Shown here: piece by piece, positions 46,801 through 54,240 of the stretch
How the letters are laid out: each line of letters opens with the position of its first letter
How positions within the stretch are numbered: the stretch's first letter is position 1
Source: Nonomuraea rubra
Lineage (GTDB): Bacteria > Actinomycetota > Actinomycetes > Streptosporangiales > Streptosporangiaceae
Direction: 5' to 3'
Length of the DNA stretch: 64,000 nucleotides
Assembly (NCBI RefSeq): GCF_014207985.1
Contig: NZ_JACHMI010000001.1
Coordinates: 7,733,001 to 7,797,000, forward strand
The notes under the pieces: generated by a model
What the model was told of the DNA's origin: nothing
The model's database searches: none
What the model saw: the letters and a program-made list of their open reading frames with translations, nothing else
Made by a program: the position numbers and the translations under genes

Positions 46801-49613
46801 TTCCCCTGCTGCGCGCCGTGCCCGGCGCGACCGTCCCGTCAGGTCACGGGGGCGCGCTGCTGGGCGCCCGCCTGAAGGTGGGCGCCGAGCCGGGCCTGCG
46901 GCTGTGGCCGCTGTCGCTCGGCGGCGCGCACGAGCTGGCCGACCACGTCGCCGACGGCGTGCCGCTGGTCCCCGGCGCCTACTGGCTGGCGACCGCCGCC
47001 CAGGCGGCCGCCTCGGCCCGTGACGGCGAGGCCGCCGGTGCCGGGCCGGTGTCGCTGGAGGACGTGGACTTCGCACACCCCTGCCCGGCCGACGGCGACC
47101 CCGGGCTCCAGCTCGCCCTGCGCCCGTCGGGGCCGGGACGGCAGTCCTTCGTCATCACCTCCGACCGCGGCGGCGGCCCGGTGGTCCACGCCCGCGGCAC
47201 CGTCTCCGGCGACACCACCCCGCCGTCGCCCCCTGCCGCTCCCGTCGACCTGCCGGGCGAGGTGCCGGTCTCGGAGCTGTACGAGCGGCTGGCGGCGGCC
47301 GGGCTGGACTACGGCCCGCGTTTCCGTGGCCTGACCGGGCTCCGTACGGGCAACCGTGAAGCGGTCGCGACGTTCGAGCTCCCCGGCGGGCTCGACACCG
47401 GCCGCGCACCGCTGCACCCCGCCCTGCTCGACGCCTGCTTCCACACGGTCGCGGCGGCGGCGGGCGGCGCCCTTCCCGCCCGCGTCCTGCCCCTGCCCGC
47501 CGGGGCCGGGCGCGTGTGGTCGCGCGGCGGGGAGGCCGTGCGGCGCGGTACGGCCCACGCCGTCATCCGCAGGCTCGCCCCCGACGAGCTGGCCGCCGAC
47601 GTCACGGTGAGGTCGGAGGCGGGCGAGGTGGCCTGGGTGGTGTCCGGTCTGCGCATCCGCCTGATCCGGCGCCGCGCCGCCGAGGACGGCCGCCTCTACA
47701 CGCTGCGCTGGCAGCCGCTGACCCCCGGCCCCGCCGTCACCACCCGGGGCGCCTGGCTGGTGCTCGCCGGCCCGGTCCCCGCGAGCGGTCCCGCCTCGGT
47801 GGGCGAACGGCTGGCGGAACGGCTGGCGGCGGCGGGCGAGCCGTACCTGCTCGCCGCCGCGGACCGGCCGCTCGACGAGCTGATCGACGAGGCGATCACC
47901 CGGCACGGCGCCCTGCGCGGCATCCTCGACACCCGCGCCACCAGCACCCTGCCCGCTCCGAACGGCCACGCGTACAACACCGCAACACCGACGCACGAGC
48001 ACGTGGGACCACTGCACGACCGCGCGACGGAGGTGCTGCACGGACGCGCGTCCGAGGCGCTGCGGCTGGCGCGGGACCTGGTCCGGCGGGCGTGGCTCGG
48101 GCAGCCGCCGCGGCTGTGGTTGCTGACGGCGGGCCCGGCCGGGTCGGTGGTGTGGGGCCTCGGCAGGGTGATCGCCAACGAGCATCCCGAACTGGCCGCC
48201 ACGCTGGCGGACCTGCCCGGCTCGCCCACGCGGGCCGACCTCGACGCCCTGGTGACGGCGCTGCGGGCGCAGGACACCCCGGGACAGATCCGGGTACGCG
48301 ACGGCGCCCTGCTGGAGCCGAAGCTCGTGCCGGCCCCGGCGGGGTCCGGCGACCCGGCGCCGATCAGGCCCGGCCGCCCGTACCTGATCACCGGCGGCCT
48401 CGGCGCGCTCGGCCTGCACGTGGCGCGCCGGCTGGTGGAGAGGGGCGCGCGCAGGCTCGTCCTGACCGGCCGCACCGCGCCCGGCCCCCAGGCGCGGGCC
48501 GTGCTGGACGAGCTGCGGGAGGCGGGGACCGAGGTCAGGGTGGAGCTCGCCGACCTGGCCGACGCCGGGCAGCTCGCCAGGGCGCTCCCCGAGGACCTCG
48601 CCGGGGTGTTCCACCTGGCGGGCGTGCTGGAGGACGCGCTGGTCGCCACGCTCGACGACGGCCTCCTGCACCGCGCGCTGGCGGGCAAGGCGGCCGGCGC
48701 CTGGAACCTGCACACGCTGACGGCGGACCTGCCGGTGGAGCACTTCGTTCTGTTCTCGTCGCTGGCCGGCCTGTTCGGCTCGCCGGGGCAGGGCGCCTAC
48801 GCGGCGGCGAACACGTTCCTGGACGGCCTGGCCGAGCACCGGGCCGCACTCGGCCTGCCCGCGCAGAGCATCGACTGGGGCACCTGGTCGGGCACCGGCC
48901 TGGCGGTGGCGGCCGGCGGCGTCGAACGGCTGGCGGCGCGCGGCCTGCCGCCGCTGTCCCCCGAGGTCGCGCTGGACCTGCTGGAGGAGTCCCTCGGCAG
49001 CGGCCGTCGGCACCTGGTGGCGGCGGCGTTCGACTGGGCGGCGTTCGGCAGGGCCGGGCTGGGCCCGGACCTGGCCCGCATGCTGGAGGGGCAGGTGAGC
49101 GCCGACCGGCCGGCGGCGGGCGCGGAGCGCGGCGCCGTCAAGAAGGCCGCGCTGGCCGCCACCGGGGCCGCCGCCCGTCTGGACGTCCTGCGCCGCTTCC
49201 TGCTGGAGCAGGTGGGCGCGGTCCTCGGCCAGACCCCCGAGAGCCTGGACACCTCCGCCCCGCTGCAGGAGCTCGGCTTCGACTCGCTGATGGCCATGGA
49301 GCTGCGCACCCGCCTGGAGACCGGGCTGGACCTGCGGCTGTCTGCCACCGTCGTCTACACCTTCCCGACCGTGGAAGCCCTGGCCGACGGCCTGACCCAG
49401 CGCATCACCGCCGAACGCCCCGCCGCCCCGGACCCGGCCGCCGTACACAACATGGCCGCCGTACTAGACACGGCCGCCGCACAGGACCTGGCGGGCGATG
49501 AGGACGCGGGCGACGAGCCGGGCGTGCCCGGCGAGCTGGCCGCGCTCGACGAGCACGAGCTGGCCGCACTGCTGGCCGAGGAGCTCGACCTGAAGGGAGG
49601 ACGGCATGACTGA
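43860..49613 (+). CDS. Type I polyketide synthase, ACP-KS-AT-DH-KR-ACP
   Basis: 1917 residues. N-terminal ACP (phosphopantetheine Ser39 in LGLSSMQS) to accept the FAAL product; EQPA repeat linker (78-97); KS 107 to about 540 with C278, H413, H453; AT about 640-945 with S729 in GHSMGE and FAAHS at 829-833; DH with H1029 and D1191; KR from about 1505 with GGLGALG, S1634 and Y1647; ACP with S1809 in GFDSLMA; a short acidic C-terminal tail likely docks to the next protein. The AT motif is closer to methylmalonyl YASH than malonyl HAFH but is not decisive. All sites look intact. The module should give an enoyl chain. Confidence 0.93.
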   Translation: MTTHQETVEWLLRRTAELLSAPVAGLSPDTPFSQLGLSSMQSVELAGDLERWSGRSLSPTIAYDYPTIEAVAAYLTSPDEQPDEQPAEQPAEQPAEQPAGRPDAAHGEPVAIVGIGCRLPGADGPAGFWNALREGVDAIREVPAGRWDGEALYDPDPDRPGRMNTRWGGFLDDVESFDSDFFAISAREAARMDPQQRLLLEVAWEALEDAGVPASVLSGARAGVFVGASTYDHGASLLSSGAEPEAYDGTGAALSVIANRLSYCLNLRGPSLVVDSACSSSLVAVHLACQALRAGEADLALAGGVNVITSPRIALSFSKGRLMAPDGRCKPFDQRANGYVRSEGAGVVLLRPLSAALAAGDRIYAVIHGSAVNQDGRTNGLAAPNRPAQEEVLRSAYAAAGIDPATVDYVEAHGTGTAVGDPIEVAALATVLGPGRPEERPLRIGSAKSNVGHLEAAAGVAGLIKAALSLHHGELPPTVHFTKPNPLLGLDRLPVVVQDRTEPWPSDGPAHSPGTARRTAGVSSFGFGGTNSHVVLSSAPPQPAPGGSSGSGGGLHLFPISARSEAALRRRAAALAAVARGRAGDTAWLAGAAAAAALRGDHDRHRAAVVAASPEELATAMTALAEGPDEASTRRRRTQRPTLVFPGQGAQWEGMGKQLADAVPAFRAAIRRCDAAISRLLGEPLWDDERGLTPRGTAHVQPALFAYQVALAETWRAWGVEPAAVIGHSMGEIAAAHVAGALSLEDAARVVCERSRLLTRLTGQGGLALVELDAEEADRALAGRRDRLSVAAVNGPRATVLSGEPAALDEVIAELEARGVFARRVAVDFAAHSPQVGPLQDELSAALDGLAPGPATTPLYSTVTAEPAAGPELGPAYWRRNVREPVLFSPTLEQLIAAGHELFVEVSPHPVLTRSVAELAGHLDRPVEIISSVRRDEHEARALLGALGDLYTGGAAIAWDALYDGAAHVPLPPHGWDRRRFPLLRAVPGATVPSGHGGALLGARLKVGAEPGLRLWPLSLGGAHELADHVADGVPLVPGAYWLATAAQAAASARDGEAAGAGPVSLEDVDFAHPCPADGDPGLQLALRPSGPGRQSFVITSDRGGGPVVHARGTVSGDTTPPSPPAAPVDLPGEVPVSELYERLAAAGLDYGPRFRGLTGLRTGNREAVATFELPGGLDTGRAPLHPALLDACFHTVAAAAGGALPARVLPLPAGAGRVWSRGGEAVRRGTAHAVIRRLAPDELAADVTVRSEAGEVAWVVSGLRIRLIRRRAAEDGRLYTLRWQPLTPGPAVTTRGAWLVLAGPVPASGPASVGERLAERLAAAGEPYLLAAADRPLDELIDEAITRHGALRGILDTRATSTLPAPNGHAYNTATPTHEHVGPLHDRATEVLHGRASEALRLARDLVRRAWLGQPPRLWLLTAGPAGSVVWGLGRVIANEHPELAATLADLPGSPTRADLDALVTALRAQDTPGQIRVRDGALLEPKLVPAPAGSGDPAPIRPGRPYLITGGLGALGLHVARRLVERGARRLVLTGRTAPGPQARAVLDELREAGTEVRVELADLADAGQLARALPEDLAGVFHLAGVLEDALVATLDDGLLHRALAGKAAGAWNLHTLTADLPVEHFVLFSSLAGLFGSPGQGAYAAANTFLDGLAEHRAALGLPAQSIDWGTWSGTGLAVAAGGVERLAARGLPPLSPEVALDLLEESLGSGRRHLVAAAFDWAAFGRAGLGPDLARMLEGQVSADRPAAGAERGAVKKAALAATGAAARLDVLRRFLLEQVGAVLGQTPESLDTSAPLQELGFDSLMAMELRTRLETGLDLRLSATVVYTFPTVEALADGLTQRITAERPAAPDPAAVHNMAAVLDTAAAQDLAGDEDAGDEPGVPGELAALDEHELAALLAEELDLKGGRHD
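44091..44150. repeat. Five 12-bp in-frame tandem repeats in the ACP-KS linker
   Basis: CCGGACGAGCAG twice (44091-44114) then CCGGCCGAGCAG three times (44115-44150), encoding Pro-Asp/Ala-Glu-Gln units between the loading ACP and KS. Confidence 0.92.
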
Positions 49614-52548
49614 CCAGCGCAAACTCCTGGAACGCGCCCTGCTGCAGCTCCGCGACACCCGGGCCCGCCTGGCCGCCGCCGTGTGCGCGGCCCGCGAGCC
49701 GATCTCGGTGCTCGGCGCGGGCGTGCGCCTGCCGGGCGACGTGGCGGACCTGGAGGCGTTCTGGAACCTGCTGCGCGACGGCGTCGACGCCGTCACGCCG
49801 TCGGTCGACACGCTCGACGGCCACCGCCCCGAGCCGGCCGACCGCGCCGAGAACGGCCGCTGGGCCGGGCTGCTGACCGAGGTGGACGGGTTCGACGCCG
49901 GCTTCTTCGGCATCTCGCCCGCCGAGGCGGCCAAGCTGGACCCGCAGCAGCGGCTCGTGCTGGAAGTGGCCTGGGAGGCGATGGAGGACGCGGGCCTGCC
50001 GCTGGAGACGCTGCAGCGTGCCGGCACCGGCGTGTTCCTGGGCGTCTACAACAGCGACTACCTCACCCTCCAGTACGACGACCCGGCCGTGATCAACACC
50101 TACACGGCCCCGGGCGGCGCCCACAGCGTGCTGGCCAACCGCCTGTCCTACCTCCTGGACCTGCGCGGACCCAGCCTGGCCGTGGACACCGCCTGCTCCT
50201 CGTCCCTGATGGCCGTCCACCTGGCGGTGCGGGCGCTGCGGCAGGGCGAGTGCGACATCGCGCTGGCCGGCGGCGTCAACATCATCCTCAACCCCGTCTC
50301 CACGCTGGTCACCGAGAAGGTGCTGCCGCTGGCGCCGGGCGGGCGGTGCCGTACGTTCGACGCCGCGGCCGACGGGATCATCCGCGCGGAGGGGTGCGGC
50401 GTGCTCGTCCTCACCCGCGAGTCGCTGGCCGCGGGCAGGCGCGTGCGCGCGGTGATCCGCGGTACGGCGGCCAACCACGACGGCCGCACCAACGGCCTGA
50501 CGGCGCCCAACCCGCGCGCCCAGGCGGACCTGCTGCGCCGCGCCCTCGGCGACGCGGGCGTACGGCCGGAGCAGGTCACCTACATCGAGGCGCACGGAAC
50601 GGGCACGCCGCTGGGCGACCCGATCGAGGTGGAGGCGCTGCGCGAGGTGTACGGCGACGGCTCCCTGCCGTGCGCGCTCGGCTCGGTGAAGACGAACTTC
50701 GGCCACCAGGAGGCCGCCGCGGGCGTCACCGGCCTGATCAAGGCCATGCTGGTGCTGGAGCACGGGCAGGTGCCGCCCAACGTGCACCTGCGGCGGCTGA
50801 ACCCCGAGATCGACCTGGCCGGCAGCAGGCTGTCGGCCCCGGCCGCGCTCACCGGCCTGGCCCGTGGCGAGCACGCGCCGCTGGCGGCGGTCAGCTCGTT
50901 CGGGTTCGGCGGCGCGAACGCCCACGCGATCGTGCAGGCGCCGCCGCCCCCGCCCGCGGGCGCCGCCACGCTGGGCAAGCTCGTGCTGCCGCTGTCGTCC
51001 CGCGACCCGGCCGCGCTGGCCCCGCTGGCCAGGGCGTACGCGGAGCGGCTGGACGGCTGCGACCCGGCGCAGGCCGCGGCCGTGTGCGCGGCGGCGGGCA
51101 CCCGGCGCACGCACCTGGCGCACCGGCTGTGCCTGACGGCCGCCGGCCCGGCCGAGCTCGTGGCGAAGCTGGGCGAGGTGGACGGCGGGGCTCCGGCGGT
51201 GCCGCCGCGGCCGCCCCGGGTGGCGTTCGTCTTCAGCGGCCAGGGCTCGCAGTGGGCCGGCATGGGGACCGAGCTGCTGCGGCGCGAGCCGGTGGTCGCG
51301 GCGGAGGTGGCGGAGTGCGACGCCGTCGTACGGGAGCTGGCCGGCTGGTCCGTGCTGGAGCAGCTCGCCGACGGCGGCCGGCTGCACGAGACGGAGGTCG
51401 CGCAGGTGGCGATCGGCGCGTTGCAGCTCGGGCTTGCCGCGCTGTGGCGGTCCTGGGGGGTCGAGCCGTCGGCGGTGACCGGACACAGCATGGGCGAGGT
51501 CACCGCGGCGTACGCGGCCGGGGCGCTGGACCGCGCCCAGGCGTTCGACCTGCTGCTGCGCCGGGCGCGGCGGGCCGAGGAGGGCGCGGCGGGCGGCGCC
51601 ATGGCGAGCATCTCGCTGCCACCCGACCGGGTCCGCGAGCTGATCGCCGCCGGAGGCCGGGTGGGGGTCGCCGCTGTGAACGGGCCGCGCTCCACCGTCG
51701 TCGCCGGCGAGCGGCAGGCCGTGGTGGCCGTCTGCGACGCCGCCGAGCGGCTCGGCGCGAACGTGCGCAGGCTCCCCAGCCGCTACGGCTTCCACAGCCC
51801 GATGCTCGACGGCCAGGACGAACGCCTGGCCGCCGAGCTCGCGGACCTGCGCCCAGGCCCGTGCACGGTGCCGATGTACTCCACCGTGACCGGCGCCCTG
51901 GTCCAGCCCGGACAGCTCGGCGCGGCCCACTGGGGGCGCAACCTGCGCGACGCCGTGCGCTTCTCCTCCGCGGTCTCCGCGATCGCCGCCACCGGGGTGA
52001 CGGTGTTCGTGGAGCTCGGCCCGCATCCGGTGCTGCTGCGCGACCTCGGCGAGACGCTGGAGGAGGCCGGTGTCCGCTACCGGGCCGTGGGCAGCCTGCG
52101 GCGCGGCCAGCCGGCGTCCGCCACCCTGGACCGCTCGCTGGCCGACCTCTACCGCGCCGGCCTGGACGTGGACTGGGAGGCGGTGCTCGGCGCCCCGCCC
52201 GCCGACGTCCCGCTGCCCGCCTATCCCTGGCAGCGCCGCCGCCACTGGCTGGGAGAGGCCACGCAGCGGGCCGACCTGGGCACGGCCGTGCCGCAGGCCG
52301 AGCGCGCCGCCACGATCGCCCTGTTCGTACGGCGCCGCATCGCCGACGCCCTCGGCCTCGACGACGTCGAGCAGGTGCCCGAGGACCGGCCGCTGGCGGA
52401 CTTCGCCCTCGATTCGCTGGTGATCGTCGAGCTGAAGGGCCGGGCGGAGAGCGAGCTCGGCGTCACGGTGCCGCTGCAGGCGCTGCTCCGCGTCATGCAC
52501 GGCGGCACGGCGCTCGACCTGGCCGCCATGATCGCGAAGGAGAGCTGA
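49606..52548 (+). CDS. Type I polyketide synthase, KS-AT-ACP
   Basis: 980 residues. An N-terminal helical docking segment (KLLERALLQLRDTRARLAA) is followed by KS with C197, H330 and H367; AT with S628 in GHSMGE and GFHS (H730), the malonyl-CoA type; and ACP with S937 in FALDSLVIVEL. There is no KR, DH, ER or thioesterase, so the chain should leave as a beta-ketoacyl thioester with an enoyl group next to it. The start lies 8 bp inside the end of the previous gene. C-terminal release must come from separate enzymes downstream. Confidence 0.93.
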   Translation: MTDQRKLLERALLQLRDTRARLAAAVCAAREPISVLGAGVRLPGDVADLEAFWNLLRDGVDAVTPSVDTLDGHRPEPADRAENGRWAGLLTEVDGFDAGFFGISPAEAAKLDPQQRLVLEVAWEAMEDAGLPLETLQRAGTGVFLGVYNSDYLTLQYDDPAVINTYTAPGGAHSVLANRLSYLLDLRGPSLAVDTACSSSLMAVHLAVRALRQGECDIALAGGVNIILNPVSTLVTEKVLPLAPGGRCRTFDAAADGIIRAEGCGVLVLTRESLAAGRRVRAVIRGTAANHDGRTNGLTAPNPRAQADLLRRALGDAGVRPEQVTYIEAHGTGTPLGDPIEVEALREVYGDGSLPCALGSVKTNFGHQEAAAGVTGLIKAMLVLEHGQVPPNVHLRRLNPEIDLAGSRLSAPAALTGLARGEHAPLAAVSSFGFGGANAHAIVQAPPPPPAGAATLGKLVLPLSSRDPAALAPLARAYAERLDGCDPAQAAAVCAAAGTRRTHLAHRLCLTAAGPAELVAKLGEVDGGAPAVPPRPPRVAFVFSGQGSQWAGMGTELLRREPVVAAEVAECDAVVRELAGWSVLEQLADGGRLHETEVAQVAIGALQLGLAALWRSWGVEPSAVTGHSMGEVTAAYAAGALDRAQAFDLLLRRARRAEEGAAGGAMASISLPPDRVRELIAAGGRVGVAAVNGPRSTVVAGERQAVVAVCDAAERLGANVRRLPSRYGFHSPMLDGQDERLAAELADLRPGPCTVPMYSTVTGALVQPGQLGAAHWGRNLRDAVRFSSAVSAIAATGVTVFVELGPHPVLLRDLGETLEEAGVRYRAVGSLRRGQPASATLDRSLADLYRAGLDVDWEAVLGAPPADVPLPAYPWQRRRHWLGEATQRADLGTAVPQAERAATIALFVRRRIADALGLDDVEQVPEDRPLADFALDSLVIVELKGRAESELGVTVPLQALLRVMHGGTALDLAAMIAKES

Positions 52549-52552
52549 GCCC

Positions 52553-53305
52553 ATGACCGCACTGGCCTGCCTCGGCGAGAACCCCGCCGCCGCGCTGCGC
52601 CTGATCTGCTTCCCGCACTCCGGCGGGCAGCCGGGCATGTTCCGCCGCTGGGTGGCCGGCCTGGCCCCGGACGTGGAGGTGTGGGGGGCGACGCTGCCCG
52701 GCCGCGCCACCCGGGTGAGCGAGCCGTTCGCCCGGCAGTGGAGCCCGCTCGTCGCCGAGATCACCGACGCCGTGCTCGACCAGGTGCCGGGGCCCGTGGC
52801 GCTGTTCGGGCACAGCCTGGGCGCGCTGCTGGCCTTCGAGGTGGGGCGCGCGCTGACGCTGGCCGGGCGGGCGCCCGAGCACCTCGTGGTCTCCGCCCGT
52901 GCCACGCCCGCCACGCCGTACCCGCTGACCCTGCCGGACGGCGACGAGGAGCTGATCGACGCCGTGGACCGCGTCTACCAGGGCATCCCGGCGGCGCTGC
53001 GCGACTCGCCCGAGCTGCTGCGGCTGTTCGCGCCGGTGCTGCGCGCCGACCTGGAGCTGGCCGTCTCCTACGTGTTCCGGCCCGGGCCCCCGCTGTCGTG
53101 CCCGATCACGGCGCTCGGCGGCACGGACGACCCGACGGTGTCCGAGGCCGAGCTGTCCGCCTGGCGCCGCCACACCAGCGGCGCGTTCGCCTCCGCCCGC
53201 TTCCCCGGCGGCCACTTCTACCTCGACGCCGCCGAACGCCCGGTGCTGGACACGCTCTGGCGGTGCCTGGCGCCCCGCCACGCTCTGACGAGGAGTTCGT
53301 CGTGA
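52553..53305 (+). CDS. Type II thioesterase
   Basis: 250 residues, alpha/beta hydrolase. FPHSGGQPGMFRRW, the nucleophile Ser88 in LFGHSLGALLAFEVG, and the terminal His in FPGGHFYLD are as in stand-alone polyketide/NRPS editing thioesterases. It clears stalled chains from carrier proteins and could also release product. It starts 4 bp after the PKS stop; its own stop overlaps the AfsA-family start. Confidence 0.9.
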   Translation: MTALACLGENPAAALRLICFPHSGGQPGMFRRWVAGLAPDVEVWGATLPGRATRVSEPFARQWSPLVAEITDAVLDQVPGPVALFGHSLGALLAFEVGRALTLAGRAPEHLVVSARATPATPYPLTLPDGDEELIDAVDRVYQGIPAALRDSPELLRLFAPVLRADLELAVSYVFRPGPPLSCPITALGGTDDPTVSEAELSAWRRHTSGAFASARFPGGHFYLDAAERPVLDTLWRCLAPRHALTRSSS

Positions 53306-54240
53306 CCTCTGACCCGTACGGAAAGCTGACCTTCGACCAGACGGTGCCGCGCTCGCTGGCCCACAGGCAGGCCGTGGGCGAGGTGTTCGTCACCGACTCC
53401 GCCCCGGGGCCGGACGGCGACTTCCTGGTGGCCGTGCAGGTGCCGCGCGCGCACAGCCTCTGGTTCGACCGGCTCGTCCCCTTCCATGACCCGTTCTCCA
53501 CGGCCGAGGCGGCCCGGCAGGGGTCGTTCGTCGTGCTGCACCGGTACTTCGGGGTGCCCGTCGGGCTGCCGTTCAGCCTGCTGCGGTGGCAGTTCCGCGT
53601 GCACGACCTGGCCGCGTACCGCGACGACGAGCGGTCGCCGCTGCAGGGGGTCCTGCGTTACCAGGTGAACGACAAGTCCAAGGGCGGCGAGCTGGGCGAC
53701 CTGACGCTGTCCGGGGAGCTGACGATCGGCTCCTCCACCGCCATGAGCTTCAACGGGGACGTGGTCTTCTTCGGCAAGGCGGACTACGCGGCACTGCGCG
53801 AGTTCCAGCAGGCGAGCAAGCCGCCGCCGGACCCGGCCGCGTCCGCCGTCACGCCGCTGGACCCGGCGCTGGTCGGCCGCCGCGATCGGCGCAACGTGGT
53901 CATCGGGGACGGGGAACGCTTCCCGTACGTGATCGACACCAGCCATCCCTCCTACTTCGACCACGCCTACGACCACGTGCCCGGGCCGTTCATCGTCGAG
54001 GGCTTCCGGCAGTCGGCGGTGGTCGCGGCGGTGCGGGCCGGGGAGCTGCCCTCGCCGGTCGCCGCCGTACTCGGCTGCACGACGACGTTCGGGTCGTTCG
54101 GCGAGTTCGGGGCGTTGCTGGAGTGCTCGGCCGAGGTGACGGGGGCGGCCGGCGGGCGCGTCACCGTCGCGGTGGAGCTGCACCAGTACGGCAAGCGGCT
54201 CGCGTCGGCGGGCATCGAGCTCGGGCCGTACCCGGCATGA
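53302..54240 (+). CDS. AfsA-family (A-factor biosynthesis hotdog) protein
   Basis: 312 residues with the two hotdog repeats of AfsA/ScbA. Repeat 1: VPRSLAHRQAVGEVFVTD, VPRAHSLWFD, TAEAARQGSFVVLHRYFGV. Repeat 2: DHAYDHVPGPFIVEGFRQSA, GCTTTFGSFGEFGALLEC. The Glu-x-x-Arg motifs (EAARQ, EGFRQ) match residues found important in ScbA. AfsA condenses a beta-ketoacyl thioester with dihydroxyacetone phosphate to a butenolide phosphate. Here the substrate is likely the chain made by the preceding PKS. GTG 53302 has AGGAG at 6 bp and overlaps the thioesterase stop. Confidence 0.88.
   Translation: MTSDPYGKLTFDQTVPRSLAHRQAVGEVFVTDSAPGPDGDFLVAVQVPRAHSLWFDRLVPFHDPFSTAEAARQGSFVVLHRYFGVPVGLPFSLLRWQFRVHDLAAYRDDERSPLQGVLRYQVNDKSKGGELGDLTLSGELTIGSSTAMSFNGDVVFFGKADYAALREFQQASKPPPDPAASAVTPLDPALVGRRDRRNVVIGDGERFPYVIDTSHPSYFDHAYDHVPGPFIVEGFRQSAVVAAVRAGELPSPVAAVLGCTTTFGSFGEFGALLECSAEVTGAAGGRVTVAVELHQYGKRLASAGIELGPYPA

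Noticed and set aside
46839..49448. An 869-residue open frame opposite the first PKS
   Set aside because: It is a GC-bias shadow of the DH-KR-ACP part; no domain or ribosome site.
49405..52914. A 1169-residue open frame on the minus strand opposite the second PKS
   Set aside because: Composition is low-complexity Arg/Gly/Ala/His and mirrors the codon bias of the plus-strand PKS. The plus strand has full KS, AT and ACP motifs.
53302..54240. AfsA-family gene read as evidence of a classical gamma-butyrolactone signalling system
   Set aside because: No ArpA/ScbR-type receptor or butenolide reductase gene lies nearby. Its position inside the PKS operon favours a biosynthetic role.
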